64,000 bases of DNA from contig NZ_LMPG01000014.1 in the NCBI RefSeq assembly GCF_001423765.1, positions 248,001 through 312,000 on the forward strand, in the 5' to 3' direction. Positions 26,799 to 36,187 of the stretch are shown in pieces (the stretch's first letter is position 1; every line of letters starts with the position of its first letter). The position numbers and the translations under genes are program-made. This stretch comes from Sphingomonas sp. Leaf343 (GTDB lineage: Bacteria > Pseudomonadota > Alphaproteobacteria > Sphingomonadales > Sphingomonadaceae). A model generated the notes under the pieces. The model was given only the letters and a program-made list of their open reading frames with translations, did no database searches and was not told the DNA's origin.

Positions 26799-27881
26799 TC
26801 AGTTCAGGCGGTGCAGCCAGTTGTGCAGATCGGGCGCGGTGCCGCGCTGGATGGCGTTGAGCGCCTGATGCAGGCGCCGGGTGATCTGGCCGGTGCCGCC
26901 GCCGCCGATCGCGAAATCGCCTTCCAAATCCCTGACCTTGCCGACTGGCGTCACGACCGCGGCGGTGCCGCAGGCGAACGCCTCGACCAGACGGCCGCTT
27001 TCGGCATCGGCGCGCCACTGGTCGATCGCATAGGGCTCCTCGCGCACGGTCAGCCCATCGGCACGGGCGAGCGTAATCAGCGAGTCTCGGGTGATACCGG
27101 GCAGGATCGTGCCGGTCAGCGGCGGCGTCACCAGCGTTCCGTCGTCCAGTACGAAGAACAGGTTCATGCCGCCCAGTTCCTCAACCCAGCGGCGCTCGAC
27201 CGCGTCGAGGAACACGACCTGATCGCACCCCTGCGTGATCGCGGCCTTTTGCGCGATCAGACTGGCGGCGTAGTTGCCGCCGCACTTGGCCGCACCGGTA
27301 CCGCCGGCGGCGGCGCGGGTATGCTCGCGGCTGACCCAGACGGTGATCGGACGCATCCCGCCCTTCCAATAGGCCCCGACCGACGAGGCGATGACCATGT
27401 AGAGATACTCGCTCGCCGGCTTGACGCCCAGGAACACCTCCGACGCGAACATGAAGGGGCGCAGGTACAAGGCCCCCTCGCCGCCCGGTATCCAGTCGCG
27501 GTCGGCATCGACCAGACGCTCGATCGATTCAATGAACAGGCTTTCCGGCAATTCGGGCATGGCGAGCCGGCGCGCGCTGTCCTGAAACCGGCGGGCGTTG
27601 GCATCGGGCCGGAACAACGCGGTGCCGCCGTCGGCGAGACGATAGGCCTTCATCCCCTCGAAAATCTCCTGCGCGTAATGCAGCACGGACGACGCGGGAT
27701 CGATCTGGAGCGGCGCGCGCGCGGTGACGTGCGGATCGTGCCAGCCCTCCGCGTCGGAGAAGTGGATGACCGTCATGTGATCAGTGAAGACGCGGCCGAA
27801 ACCAGGGTCGATCAGTCGCTCCGCCCGCTCGGTGCTGGCGACCGGTGCCGCGTTGGGATCGAACCGGAAGGAACTGGACAT
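26799..27881 (-). CDS. ilvE: branched-chain amino acid aminotransferase
   Basis: This 360-residue fold-type IV PLP enzyme makes the final transamination to Leu, Ile and Val. It has the group II (longer, eukaryote-like) BCAT layout. Visible features are SVLHYAQEIFEGMKAYR near the N-terminus, the PLP lysine in TGAAKCGGNYAASL, EELGGMNLFFV and GTAAVVTPVG for phosphate and substrate binding, and GGTGQITRRL. The length matches the family. It is divergent from a MarR-type regulator whose start is about 45 bases away, so the two may share a control region. Confidence 0.95.
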   Translation of the reverse strand: MSSSFRFDPNAAPVASTERAERLIDPGFGRVFTDHMTVIHFSDAEGWHDPHVTARAPLQIDPASSVLHYAQEIFEGMKAYRLADGGTALFRPDANARRFQDSARRLAMPELPESLFIESIERLVDADRDWIPGGEGALYLRPFMFASEVFLGVKPASEYLYMVIASSVGAYWKGGMRPITVWVSREHTRAAAGGTGAAKCGGNYAASLIAQKAAITQGCDQVVFLDAVERRWVEELGGMNLFFVLDDGTLVTPPLTGTILPGITRDSLITLARADGLTVREEPYAIDQWRADAESGRLVEAFACGTAAVVTPVGKVRDLEGDFAIGGGGTGQITRRLHQALNAIQRGTAPDLHNWLHRLN

Positions 27882-27925
27882 CGGCGTCTTTCTGGCGTTT
27901 TGGGTGTTGCAGTCGCCTAAGACGG

Positions 27926-28432
27926 ATGTCTAAACGGGTCAACATGGCTGCCGCTGCTCCCTCTGCCCCCGCCCTGTTCCTCCGCGAGCCCGAGCTTCGC
28001 AGGGGTATGGAATTGCTGTATTTCGGTCATGCTCACCTGACCAAATCGGCCGATCGCGTTCTGGCGGCGGAGGGTCTGGGACGGGCGCATCACCGCGCAT
28101 TGTACTTCATCGCCCGCAAGCCGGACCTGACGGTGAGCGAGCTGCTATCGTTGCTGGCGATCACCAAGCAATCGCTGGGACGGGTGCTGACGGAACTGGC
28201 CGAGCGCGGTCTGGTCGAGACGCGATCGGGCGATCGCGACCGGCGGCAACGACTGCTGCGTCTGACGCCCGCCGGCGTGACGATGGAGAGCGACCTGTTC
28301 GAAGGGGTGCGGCAGTTGATGTCGGCCGCCTATGCCAGCGCCGGTCAAGCCGCCGTGGCAGGCTATTGGGCGGTGCTGGAGGGCCTGATCCCCGAAGACG
28401 AGCGCGGGCAGGTCCAGGGCCTGCGCGAGTGA
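27926..28432 (+). CDS. MarR-family transcriptional regulator
   Basis: This 168-residue winged-helix protein carries LTVSELLSLLAITKQSLGRV as the recognition helix region, ELAERGLVETRSGDRDRRQR as the wing and LTPAG after it. The overall form resembles alphaproteobacterial PetP-like MarR proteins. ATG 27926 gives the longest version; ATG 27944 is possible. Neither has a strong ribosome site. It is divergent from ilvE and converges with proC. Target genes are unknown. Confidence 0.87.
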   Translation: MSKRVNMAAAAPSAPALFLREPELRRGMELLYFGHAHLTKSADRVLAAEGLGRAHHRALYFIARKPDLTVSELLSLLAITKQSLGRVLTELAERGLVETRSGDRDRRQRLLRLTPAGVTMESDLFEGVRQLMSAAYASAGQAAVAGYWAVLEGLIPEDERGQVQGLRE

Positions 28433-28433
28433 C

Positions 28434-29240
28434 CTAGCGCGCCGCGGCGGCCATCGCGGCGTTGCGCTCGGCCGAGGCGGCCAGCGTCGCCTTCATCAGC
28501 CGCTTCATTACGTCGTCCCGGTCGAGGACGTTCAGTCCCTCCCGCGTCGATCCACCGGGGCTGGCAACCCGGTCGGCCAGCGTCGCAGGTGTTTCGTCGC
28601 TGGCGGCGAGCATCTCGGCGGCGCCGGCCAACGTGGCGCGGGCAAGGCGCAGCGCCTGATCGGCTGGCAGCCCCAGTGCCGCCCCGGCCTCCGCCAGCGC
28701 CTCGCCGAAACGGAACACGAAGCCGGGACCGCACCCCGCCAGCGCGGTCACCGCGTCATAGTCGCCCGCATCGGCGATCCATTCGACCAGCCCGAGCGGC
28801 GCGGCCAATGCCTCGGCGAGCATCCGGACGGCCGGATCGCTGCTGCCTGTGTGCAGCGCCGTCACGCCGCGCCCGATCGCCACCGGCAGATTGGGCATCG
28901 CACGCACGATCGCGGCAGACGGGATGCGGGCGGCCAGCGCCGCCTCCTCCACCCCGGCAAGGATCGAGATCAGCACCGCCGGCGAAAGCCCCGCCAGAGC
29001 GGGCGCGACGCTGTCGAGTTGCTGCGGCTTGACCGCGAGCACCAGCACCTCCGGCCGCTCGTCGGCGGGAACGGCGGTGAGGTGCCGAACGCCGGGGGGA
29101 CCGAAGCGCTCCGTCCGGGTCACGACCGTCACCTGCCGGGGATCGAGACCGGCAGCGATCCAGCCCGACAGCATCGCACCGCCCATATTGCCGCAACCGA
29201 TCATCCAGAGCGGGCCGTTCACGGCCAGAACCGCGCTCAT
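28434..29240 (-). CDS. proC: pyrroline-5-carboxylate reductase
   Basis: This 268-residue enzyme reduces 1-pyrroline-5-carboxylate to proline with NAD(P)H. The N-terminal Rossmann loop is MIGCGNMGGAML. AVKPQQLD and RAMPNLPVAIGRGVTAL are the central ProC signatures. The C-terminal signature DRVASPGGSTREGLNVLD is intact. The ATG at 29240 overlaps the stop of the YbjN gene (ATGA) and is preferred to an upstream in-frame start that would give an Arg-rich tail. It is last in a five-gene minus-strand run. Confidence 0.95.
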   Translation of the reverse strand: MSAVLAVNGPLWMIGCGNMGGAMLSGWIAAGLDPRQVTVVTRTERFGPPGVRHLTAVPADERPEVLVLAVKPQQLDSVAPALAGLSPAVLISILAGVEEAALAARIPSAAIVRAMPNLPVAIGRGVTALHTGSSDPAVRMLAEALAAPLGLVEWIADAGDYDAVTALAGCGPGFVFRFGEALAEAGAALGLPADQALRLARATLAGAAEMLAASDETPATLADRVASPGGSTREGLNVLDRDDVMKRLMKATLAASAERNAAMAAAAR

Positions 29241-29746
29241 GCCTCGCCGTGCGTTTCGACCAGCGCGGCGGCCAGCGCCTCGCGCGGGTTCTTGCCGCCC
29301 CACAAAACGAACTGGAACACCGGGTAGAAGCGCTCGCACTCCTCGATCGCGGATTCGACCAGCAATTCAGCCCCCGACAGGCTCAGCATCGGCTCCTCCT
29401 CGCCATCGACCAGCGCGGCGTGGCGGTACAGCAGGATGCCGCTGGACGACCACAGTTCGAAATGGCCGATCCAGAGCTGTTCGTTGACGAGGCCGATCGC
29501 TTCGTACAGCGCCGGCCGGCGGTCATCGGTCGCCTTGATGTCCGGAAAGGCCAGGAATTGCAGGACGCTGTCGTCCTCCCGCCACAGGGCGCGCAATTCG
29601 TAGGTCGTCCAGCTTCCCTTGATAGACGCGACGATCTCATCCTCGTGCCGCTCGAACTCCCAGTTATGGGCGGCGTAATACGCCTCCAGCATGTCGATGG
29701 GGGCGGACGGTTCGTGGTCGTCGTGGTCGGTCTGGTCGAGCATCAT
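29237..29746 (-). CDS. YbjN domain-containing protein
   Basis: This 169-residue acidic protein is soluble, without a signal peptide. It contains IDMLEAYYAAHNWEFERHED at the N-terminus and the YbjN-like LYEAIGLVNEQLWIGHFEL segment, a type III secretion chaperone-like alpha/beta fold. In alphaproteobacteria it very commonly lies next to proC and the UbiK-like gene, as here. Molecular function is unknown; a chaperone or regulatory role is only suggested by the fold. Two consecutive ATGs occur at 29746 and 29743. Confidence 0.9.
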   Translation of the reverse strand: MMLDQTDHDDHEPSAPIDMLEAYYAAHNWEFERHEDEIVASIKGSWTTYELRALWREDDSVLQFLAFPDIKATDDRRPALYEAIGLVNEQLWIGHFELWSSSGILLYRHAALVDGEEEPMLSLSGAELLVESAIEECERFYPVFQFVLWGGKNPREALAAALVETHGEA

Positions 29747-29815
29747 GCTCCTTATGGCGCATCGCGGCGGTGGATGCGAGGCACCCGTGCCACCGCTCGC
29801 GGATGTTCGGGCTGT

Positions 29816-30097
29816 TCAGCCCAGATCCGCGCTCAGCGGCTCGGCCGCGCTCGCGGTCTTCGCCTCCAGCGCGTCGAGCCGCGCACGCAGCGCATCCGCC
29901 TCGTCGCGCGCGGCGGCGGCCATCGCCTTCACCGCGTCGAACTCGTCGCGACTGACGAAATCGAGGCCGCCGATCCATTCCCGTGCGCGCGAACGGGCGC
30001 TCGATTCGGCTTCCCGCCCCATGCCGGCGATCGTCCCCGCCGCGCCGTTCAGCAGCTTGGCGACATCGTCGAGGAGGCGGTTCTCGGACTGCATCAT
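29816..30097 (-). CDS. ubiK: UbiK-family ubiquinone biosynthesis accessory factor
   Basis: This 93-residue protein has the BMFP (UbiK) pattern: an amphipathic N-terminal helix (LLDDVAKLLNGAAGTIAGM), a central DFVSRDEFDAVKAMA and a C-terminal trimerising coiled coil (ADALRARLDALEA). UbiK assists the Ubi metabolon in aerobic ubiquinone synthesis. It is placed between a TspO-like gene and YbjN in a minus-strand run. A start at 30097 or 30094 is possible because two ATGs are adjacent. Confidence 0.88.
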   Translation of the reverse strand: MMQSENRLLDDVAKLLNGAAGTIAGMGREAESSARSRAREWIGGLDFVSRDEFDAVKAMAAAARDEADALRARLDALEAKTASAAEPLSADLG

Positions 30098-30116
30098 GAT
30101 TCCTTAGAAGACTGGA

Positions 30117-30668
30117 TCACAGCATCTGGGATGTACGGGCGGTCGGCACAAGGGATTCCGCGTCCGGGTTCATGCGGTGGATGCTCCATGTCAGCACGCC
30201 GGCGAAGCTGATCCAGACGAGATAAGGCACCATCAGCCATGCCGCCGCGCTGCGGATGCGTCCGAACGCGACGGTGGCGGCGATCGCCGTCGCCAGCATC
30301 GCCGCGATCAGCGCGGCGGCGGCCAGCACCTGATGCGCGCCGAAGAACAGCGGCGTCCAGAACAGGGACAACCCGAACGCCAGCGCGAACAGCAGGATCG
30401 CCGTGCCCCGCCCGCGTGCACCACGCGCGTTGAGGATCATCGCCAACGCCAGACCGAGCAGAATGTAGAGCGCCGTCCAGACGATCGGGAACACGATGTC
30501 GGGCGGGTTCACCGACGGCTTGTCCAAAGCGACATACCAGGCGTTGTCGCCGCCGGCCGACACGGCCCGGCCCGACAGGAAGCCGAGCAGCAGGATCAGC
30601 GGCACGGTGAATACCGCCCAGCGCAGGAACGACGCCCTCAACTGACCTTTCGATGCGATCCCGCCCAC
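30117..30668 (-). CDS. TspO/MBR family membrane protein
   Basis: This 183-residue protein has five predicted helices, the first about residues 16-33. Conserved TspO features are KPSVNPPDIVFPIVWTALYI (PxWxFxxVWxxLY type), LFWTPLFFGAH and the last-helix region WLMVPYLVWISFAGVLTW. TspO proteins bind porphyrins and sterols and affect tetrapyrrole-linked redox signalling. I chose GTG 30668 because AGGAG lies 6 bases upstream; the longer frame would add an Arg/Pro-rich non-conserved leader. Confidence 0.88.
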   Translation of the reverse strand: MGGIASKGQLRASFLRWAVFTVPLILLLGFLSGRAVSAGGDNAWYVALDKPSVNPPDIVFPIVWTALYILLGLALAMILNARGARGRGTAILLFALAFGLSLFWTPLFFGAHQVLAAAALIAAMLATAIAATVAFGRIRSAAAWLMVPYLVWISFAGVLTWSIHRMNPDAESLVPTARTSQML

Positions 30669-30797
30669 GCGCGCTCCTGTCCGTCGTTTCGCGGGTGATG
30701 CCCGACTGGCGGGGTGGCGTAAAGCGGGCTGGATGCCGGGCACGGTCGAACGTGCGCGGTGCACCCGTATCCGGAGGAAGACGCAGCCCGGCGGGCC

Positions 30798-31532
30798 CTA
30801 TCCCCGCACCGCGCCGATCAGGAATTCGACATTGCCCTCCGGCCCGGTGATCGGGCTGGTCGTCGTCGCCGCCACGTGCCAGCCTGATCCTTCCAGCCAC
30901 GTCGCCACCTCCGCGCAGACGCGGGCGTGGATCGCCGGATCGCGGACGACGCCGCCCTTGCCGACCTCTCCCCGCCCCGCCTCGAACTGCGGCTTGATGA
31001 GCGCGAGCAGGCGCGCGCCGGGTTTGGCGAACGACAGCGGTCGCTCCAGCACCTTGGACAGGCCGATGAAGCTGGCGTCGCACACCACGACGTCGATCGC
31101 CTCCGGGATATGCGCGTCCGTCAGGATGCGCGCGCTGGTCTGCTCGTGGACAACGACGCGCGGGTCCTGCCGCAGCTTCCACGCGAGCTGATTGGTGCCG
31201 CTGTCGACCGCATAGACCCTCGCCGCGCCGCGGGTCAGCAGCACGTCGGTGAAGCCGCCGGTGGAGGAACCGACATCGATCGCCACCGCACCGGTCACGT
31301 CCCAGCCAAGCTCGTCCAAACCGTGCGCCAGCTTGATGCCGCCGCGCGACACCCACGGATGATCGCGCCCGCGCACGTCGAGCACGACGTCGTCGGAAAG
31401 CTGCTGCCCAGGCTTGTCCAGCTTACGGTCGCCGGCGAACACCAGCCCCGCCATTACGAGCGCGGCGGCCCGCGTCCTCGATTCGGCAAGCCCGCGGTCG
31501 ACGAGCATCTGGTCCGCGCGCTGTTTCGGCAT
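30798..31532 (-). CDS. tlyA: TlyA-family rRNA methyltransferase
   Basis: This 244-residue protein has an N-terminal S4 RNA-binding domain (RADQMLVDRGLAESRTRAAA, residues 4-60). An FtsJ-like SAM methyltransferase domain follows, with AIDVGSSTGGFTDVLL as the cofactor loop and the KDKE-type residues spread over WVSRGGIKL, VVVCDASF and LIKPQFEAGR. TlyA 2'-O-methylates 16S and 23S rRNA. It is first in the minus-strand run tlyA-tspO-ubiK-ybjN-proC. Confidence 0.93.
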   Translation of the reverse strand: MPKQRADQMLVDRGLAESRTRAAALVMAGLVFAGDRKLDKPGQQLSDDVVLDVRGRDHPWVSRGGIKLAHGLDELGWDVTGAVAIDVGSSTGGFTDVLLTRGAARVYAVDSGTNQLAWKLRQDPRVVVHEQTSARILTDAHIPEAIDVVVCDASFIGLSKVLERPLSFAKPGARLLALIKPQFEAGRGEVGKGGVVRDPAIHARVCAEVATWLEGSGWHVAATTTSPITGPEGNVEFLIGAVRG

Positions 31533-31715
31533 GGCCCCCTATCGCGCCCGCTTCGTCTCGCCGCAACCCGGCGTCGCACCGGCGCAGCGATCTCGAATCG
31601 CTATTGTCTACCGGCTTGATGGGAATAACTTCGCAGACGGGAGAGCGTGGCCTGATGGCGTGCCCTGAAGCGCCGGAAGCCCACGCCTCCTCGACTGGAT
31701 AGAAGGAGAGGCGTC

Positions 31716-32381
31716 ATGGGATCGTTCGCTCCGTTCGAGGGCGTACAGCCGACCATCCTGACCGTGCCGGGCCTTGGCGGCTCCGGCCCGTCGCACTGGC
31801 AAAGTCTGTGGGAGCGGGAGCGGCACGATACGATTCGAGCCGAACTCGGCATGTGGAACACGCCGCATCGCAACGCGTGGGTGACGAAGCTGGATCAGGC
31901 GATATCGACTGCGCAGGCCCCGGTGATCCTCGTCGCGCATTCGCTCGGCTGTATCGCGGTGGCGTGGTGGGCGTCGCTCAGCCCGCAGCCTTATGGCTGG
32001 CCGGTGGCGGTTGCGCTGCTGGTCGCCCCCGCCGATGTCGACCGCGCCGATGCGCCGCCGGAGATCGCCGGCTTCGCGCCCGCCCCGCGTGGCGCGCTGC
32101 CGTTCCCGTCGATCGTCGTGTCCTCGACCGACGACCCGTGGATCACCTCGCAGCGGGCGCACAGTCTGGCGGCGGAATGGGGCAGCCATTTCGAGGAGGT
32201 CGGCGCGCTCGGCCACATCAACGCGGCGAGCGGCGTCGGCGCGTGGCACGAGGGACAGGATTTTCTGGAACGCGTGATCGCGGCCAGCGGCGACGGCCGC
32301 GGCCACCAGCGCACGCCCGGCGATGCGCGCCGCGTATTGGCGACACGGGCGGAGGCGATGCGGCGGGGCGTGCGGAGTTGA
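31716..32381 (+). CDS. RBBP9/YdeN-family alpha/beta hydrolase
   Basis: This 221-residue cytosolic protein is preceded by a strong GAAGGAG ribosome site. VPGLGGSGPSHWQSLW is the oxyanion-loop motif typical of the family. The nucleophile elbow is VAHSLGC, the acid lies in SSTDDPW, and His is in GHINAASG. The hydrolysed substrate is unknown. The last about 30 residues are Arg-rich and beyond the usual domain. It is a single gene, divergent from tlyA and convergent with the ToxR-like gene. Confidence 0.88.
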   Translation: MGSFAPFEGVQPTILTVPGLGGSGPSHWQSLWERERHDTIRAELGMWNTPHRNAWVTKLDQAISTAQAPVILVAHSLGCIAVAWWASLSPQPYGWPVAVALLVAPADVDRADAPPEIAGFAPAPRGALPFPSIVVSSTDDPWITSQRAHSLAAEWGSHFEEVGALGHINAASGVGAWHEGQDFLERVIAASGDGRGHQRTPGDARRVLATRAEAMRRGVRS

Positions 32382-32438
32382 ATGGGTGAGTCGCCGCCGC
32401 TCCGATCCGTCCTCGCGGGCTTGGCCGGCAAACCTGCT

Positions 32439-33506
32439 TCAGCGCGTTGAGAAGCGGATAATACTCATTTTGGCGGGGGTCCCATCCCGCGCCGCGAAGC
32501 TCCGGAAGTGCCCGTAATTAATGCCGACGGCGTAGGACGTTCCCGCCTCTACTGAACAGCGCAGCGCGAAGGTCCGCCCGTCCGCGGAGACGTCCGCCTT
32601 GGGTTTGCACTCGGGCGTGGCTCCGAAGTCTGTCGACGTGAAGGAATATCCGTCACGCTGCATGGGCCGGTCGAACGTCACCGACAGGGTTATGGGACCG
32701 GCAGGCACGATAGCCCCGTCGGCGGGACTGCTGCGGCTCACAGTCGGCGCGTCCGTGTCGAGGCGGTGATGATACGCGACGAACACGCCCTTTCCGCTTG
32801 GTCCCGAGGCGACAGCGAAGCTTCCGTCGAGGCCGAAGCCCATCTCCTGCGGGCGGATCAACCCGTAATTCTGTAGCTGTTCGAGCGTTTTGCCCCCACG
32901 TTCGTCACCGATCTCGCCCGCGACCTCGCACAGGGTCGAAGCACATGTTGTGCGAAGCTTCTTCAACCCGGCGATCGAACCGTAGCGGTTGAGCAACGCC
33001 GCCTCCGTCCTGGCACCCCAACCAGCGTCTCGCGTCTCGCGGCGAAGCTTGCCGTAGAGAGCGTCGATGTCCGGGAACGATTTCATGGCAACGTCGCCAA
33101 GCAGAGGATCGGGTGCGTTCCGCGCAGTCTGCTGCGGAACGACGACATAAGCGAGCAACCCCACCGCGATCAGGATGGACATGGCGATCAACACTTTCGG
33201 CCAGCGGCCCGTCGCCCTGTGCGGCGGGTCCGTGGCGACGTGCTGGTCGGCGGACGGCGCGACGGCCATCCCGATTTCCTCGTCCCGATTTTCTTGTGAG
33301 ACGCTCGCCGCCAGCCTGCGGGCGAGTTCGCGGCTGCTGCCCACGCCGGTCTTGCGACGTGCCTCGCGCAGACGCTCATTGACCGCATTCTCGGTCAGGC
33401 CGAGTTCGACCGCGGCGGTCTTGGCCGTATGCCCCTCCGCCAGCAGCGCGAGCACGCGCCGTTCGATCCCCGTCAGCGGCAGGTCCGACGCGGAGAGCTC
33501 AGCCAT
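32439..33506 (-). CDS. ToxR-like membrane regulator: LuxR-type HTH, one TM helix, periplasmic Cys-pair and Ig-like domains
   Basis: This is a 355-residue protein. Residues 10-65 form a LuxR/FixJ-type HTH (LTGIERRVLALLAEGHTAKT, then ENAVNERLREARRK). A hydrophilic linker leads to one transmembrane helix at about 104-123. The periplasmic part first carries a domain with WGARTEAAL and TCASTLC (Cys188, Cys193), resembling the small protein at 1786-2340. An Ig-like domain of bacterial type follows (about 255-355: SSPADGAIVPAGPITLSVTF). It overlaps the end of the small membrane ORF, which overlaps dxs, so all three are one transcript. Signal and targets are unknown. Confidence 0.82.
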   Translation of the reverse strand: MAELSASDLPLTGIERRVLALLAEGHTAKTAAVELGLTENAVNERLREARRKTGVGSSRELARRLAASVSQENRDEEIGMAVAPSADQHVATDPPHRATGRWPKVLIAMSILIAVGLLAYVVVPQQTARNAPDPLLGDVAMKSFPDIDALYGKLRRETRDAGWGARTEAALLNRYGSIAGLKKLRTTCASTLCEVAGEIGDERGGKTLEQLQNYGLIRPQEMGFGLDGSFAVASGPSGKGVFVAYHHRLDTDAPTVSRSSPADGAIVPAGPITLSVTFDRPMQRDGYSFTSTDFGATPECKPKADVSADGRTFALRCSVEAGTSYAVGINYGHFRSFAARDGTPAKMSIIRFSTR

Positions 33507-33648
33507 CGACCGATGCGCCGTCCCGCTCCTTCCGCGCGCGGGCAGTGGCGGTGGCGGCCTTCATCCTGCGCCAGAGATGGACGTTGACGCCGACCAGCAT
33601 CACCACCAGCAATCCGGTGAGGACGACGACCGCCGTCCACCCCTTCAC
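33499..33648 (-). CDS. 49-residue single-pass membrane protein between dxs and the ToxR-like gene
   Basis: A GTG at 33648 overlaps the dxs stop (GTGA) and opens 49 codons ending in TGA at 33499-33501, eight bases inside the next gene. The protein begins [20 protein letters not shown], one transmembrane helix, then [19 protein letters not shown], a basic tail. Tight coupling on both sides and the membrane helix argue that it is real. It could assist the ToxR-like regulator, in the way ToxS assists ToxR, but no similarity to ToxS can be claimed. Confidence 0.6.
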   Translation of the reverse strand: MKGWTAVVVLTGLLVVMLVGVNVHLWRRMKAATATARARKERDGASVDG

Positions 33649-35570
33649 GCCCGCGCGCCCTCCGGCACGCTGGCGCTATTGTGACGCAGCGCGGTCAGCA
33701 CGGTGGCGACGATACCGTCCGCATCGAGTCCGGCGGACGCGTATTGCACCTCCGGCTTGTCCTGATCCTGGAACGTGTCGGGCAGGCGCATCGTGCGCAG
33801 CTTCAGCCCGCCGTCGATCAGCCCCTCGTCGCTCGCCAGCGTCAGCACGTGCGCGCCGAAGCCGCCGACCGCGCCCTCCTCGATCGTCACCGCAACCTCG
33901 TGCGTGGTCAGCAGGCGGCGGATCAGAGCCTCGTCCAGCGGCTTGGCGAAGCGCAAATCGGCGACGGTGGTCGACAGCCCCTTCGCCTCCAGTTGTTCGG
34001 CGGCCTTTAACGCCTCCTCCAGCCTTGTGCCGAGCGACAGGATCGCGACGGTCTTGCCCTCCCGTACGACGCGCCCCTTGCCGATCTCCAGCCGCTCGGG
34101 CTGCTCGGGCAGGTTGATGCCGATACCCGCACCGCGCGGATAGCGGACCGCGATCGGGCCGCTGTCGTGCAGCGCGCAGGTGTGCGTCATGTGGACCAGC
34201 TCCGCCTCGTCCGCAGCGGCCATCACGACAAAATTGGGCAGCGTCGCCAGATAGGTGAGGTCGAAGGACCCGGCATGCGTCGCGCCGTCCGCGCCGACCA
34301 GCCCCGCCCGGTCGATCGCGAAGCGCACCGGCAGGTTCTGGATCGCGACGTCGTGCACGACCTGATCGTAGGCGCGTTGGAGGAAGGTGGAGTAGATCGC
34401 GCAGAACGGCCGCATCCCCTGAGCGGCGAGACCGGCCGCGAACGTCACCGCATGCTGTTCCGCGATGCCGACGTCGAAACAGCGGTCGGGAAACGCCTGC
34501 GCGAACTTGTCGAGCCCGGTGCCGGACGGCATCGCCGCGGTGATCGCGCAGATCGTCGGATCGCGCTCGGCTTCCTTCAGAAGCTGCTGGCCGAAGACGT
34601 TCTGGTACTGCGGCGGCCCCGGCGGAGCCTTGGCCTGCGCGCCGGTGATGACGTCGAACTTCTGGACACCGTGATACTTGTCCGCGGCGGCCTCGGCCGG
34701 GCCATAGCCCTTGCCTTTCTTGGTCACGACATGGACGAGGATCGGCCCCTCCTCGGCATCGCGGACATTCTCCAGCACCGGGATCAGGTGGTCGAGATTA
34801 TGGCCGTCGATCGGCCCGACATAGTAGAAGCCCAGCTCCTCGAACAACGTGCCGCCCATCGTCATGCCGCGGGCGAACTCGTCGGTCTTGCGCGCGGCGG
34901 TGTGGAACGGGCGCGGCAGTTTGCGCGCGAACTTCTTCATCAGCTCGCGCAGGCCCAGAAATTCGCGACTCGACACGATCCGGGAGAGGTAGGCGGACAG
35001 GCCGCCGACCGGTGGCGCGATCGACATGTCGTTGTCGTTCAGGATCACGACCAGCCGGTTGCCCGCCTGTTCGGCGTTGTTCATAGCCTCATACGCCATG
35101 CCCGCCGACATCGCGCCGTCGCCGATCACGGCGATGCCCTTGCCGGGCGTCCCCGCCAGCTTGTTGGCGATCGCGAAGCCCAGCGCCGCGGAGATCGAGG
35201 TCGAGCTGTGGGCCGCTCCGAACGGATCATATTCGCTTTCCGACCGCTTCGTGAAGCCACTGAGCCCCCCACCCTGGCGCAGCGTGCGGATCCGATCGCG
35301 CCGCCCGGTCAGGATCTTGTGCGGATAGCATTGGTGGCCGACGTCCCAGACCAGCCGGTCGCGCGGCGTGTCGAAGACATAGTGGATCGCGGTCGTCAGC
35401 TCGACCACGCCCAGCCCGGAGCCGAGATGACCGCCGGTCGTCCCGACCGCGGAGATCGTCTCGATCCGCAGTTCGTCGGCAAGCTGGCGAAGCTGCTCCG
35501 GCTGGAGGGTGCGGAGGTCGGCCGGGGTCGAAACGGTATCGAGCAACGGGGTTGCGGGAAGATCAGACAT
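33645..35570 (-). CDS. dxs: 1-deoxy-D-xylulose-5-phosphate synthase
   Basis: This 641-residue TPP enzyme is first in the MEP isoprenoid pathway (pyruvate plus glyceraldehyde-3-phosphate). The N-terminal TPP domain has [19 protein letters not shown] and [18 protein letters not shown] with NDNDMSI (GDG...N motif). The transketolase Pyr domain has [17 protein letters not shown], and the C-terminal domain has [12 protein letters not shown]. Length matches the family. It is translationally coupled to the small membrane ORF behind it. Confidence 0.96.
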   Translation of the reverse strand: MSDLPATPLLDTVSTPADLRTLQPEQLRQLADELRIETISAVGTTGGHLGSGLGVVELTTAIHYVFDTPRDRLVWDVGHQCYPHKILTGRRDRIRTLRQGGGLSGFTKRSESEYDPFGAAHSSTSISAALGFAIANKLAGTPGKGIAVIGDGAMSAGMAYEAMNNAEQAGNRLVVILNDNDMSIAPPVGGLSAYLSRIVSSREFLGLRELMKKFARKLPRPFHTAARKTDEFARGMTMGGTLFEELGFYYVGPIDGHNLDHLIPVLENVRDAEEGPILVHVVTKKGKGYGPAEAAADKYHGVQKFDVITGAQAKAPPGPPQYQNVFGQQLLKEAERDPTICAITAAMPSGTGLDKFAQAFPDRCFDVGIAEQHAVTFAAGLAAQGMRPFCAIYSTFLQRAYDQVVHDVAIQNLPVRFAIDRAGLVGADGATHAGSFDLTYLATLPNFVVMAAADEAELVHMTHTCALHDSGPIAVRYPRGAGIGINLPEQPERLEIGKGRVVREGKTVAILSLGTRLEEALKAAEQLEAKGLSTTVADLRFAKPLDEALIRRLLTTHEVAVTIEEGAVGGFGAHVLTLASDEGLIDGGLKLRTMRLPDTFQDQDKPEVQYASAGLDADGIVATVLTALRHNSASVPEGARA

Positions 35571-35675
35571 TCCGTCGGCTTATCCCAGCCCGGCGGTGGT
35601 GTCGATTGCAACCGGTCATGGGCGAATTTCTGTCACGTCCTGCACGACCTGTGCACGGGACGTCGACGAACGTCC

Positions 35676-36143
35676 TCAGTTCACCCGACAATCCGCACAG
35701 CGGCCGCGCACTTCGATCACCGGCCTGACCGGCTGGAAACCCGCCGCGCTGGCGGCCGCGCGCACGCCGCCGGTCACCGCATCGTTGTCGAGGTGAGTCG
35801 TCTGCCCGCACTGGTCGCACACCAGAAAGATGCAGTCGTGCAGGCAATCGGGATGGGCATTGGCGACGTAGGCGTTCGCACTTTCGACCCGCCGCGCCAG
35901 ATTGGCCCCGACGAACAGGTCGAGGATGCGATAGACGCTGTTGGCCGCGACGCGACGCCCTTCCCGCTTCGACACCGCATCGGCGATGTCATAGGCGGAG
36001 GCGGGTTTGGCGAAGCCGGCCAGCGCCTCGAACACGCTGGCGCGCATCGTCGTCCACTGCTCGCCGGATTTCTCCAGCGTCGCCTGCGCCGCGGTGAAGA
36101 GGGCGTCGCCCTCCGGTTCGTGATGATCGTGCGCGTGCGCCAT
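35676..36143 (-). CDS. zur: Fur-family repressor, Zur-like
   Basis: This is a 155-residue protein. The winged-helix N-terminal half contains MRASVFEALAGFAKPASAYD and RRVAANSVYRILDLFV. The C-terminal dimerisation half has the structural zinc cysteines CDQCG and CADC and metal-site residues HPDCLHDCIFLVCD. The N-terminal AHAHDHHEPEG and the gene order behind merC favour zinc sensing over iron. ATG 36143 is preferred to an upstream start that adds a non-conserved Gly/Ser leader. It is the second gene of a merC-zur unit, so it probably represses itself. Confidence 0.82.
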   Translation of the reverse strand: MAHAHDHHEPEGDALFTAAQATLEKSGEQWTTMRASVFEALAGFAKPASAYDIADAVSKREGRRVAANSVYRILDLFVGANLARRVESANAYVANAHPDCLHDCIFLVCDQCGQTTHLDNDAVTGGVRAAASAAGFQPVRPVIEVRGRCADCRVN

Positions 36144-36187
36144 GCCGGATGAGATAAGGTGACCGGAGCCACCGGACAAGCGCGCCG

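Noticed and set aside
34167..36152. 661-codon open frame on the plus strand
   Set aside because: It runs opposite dxs and zur, both of which have full catalytic or metal motifs.
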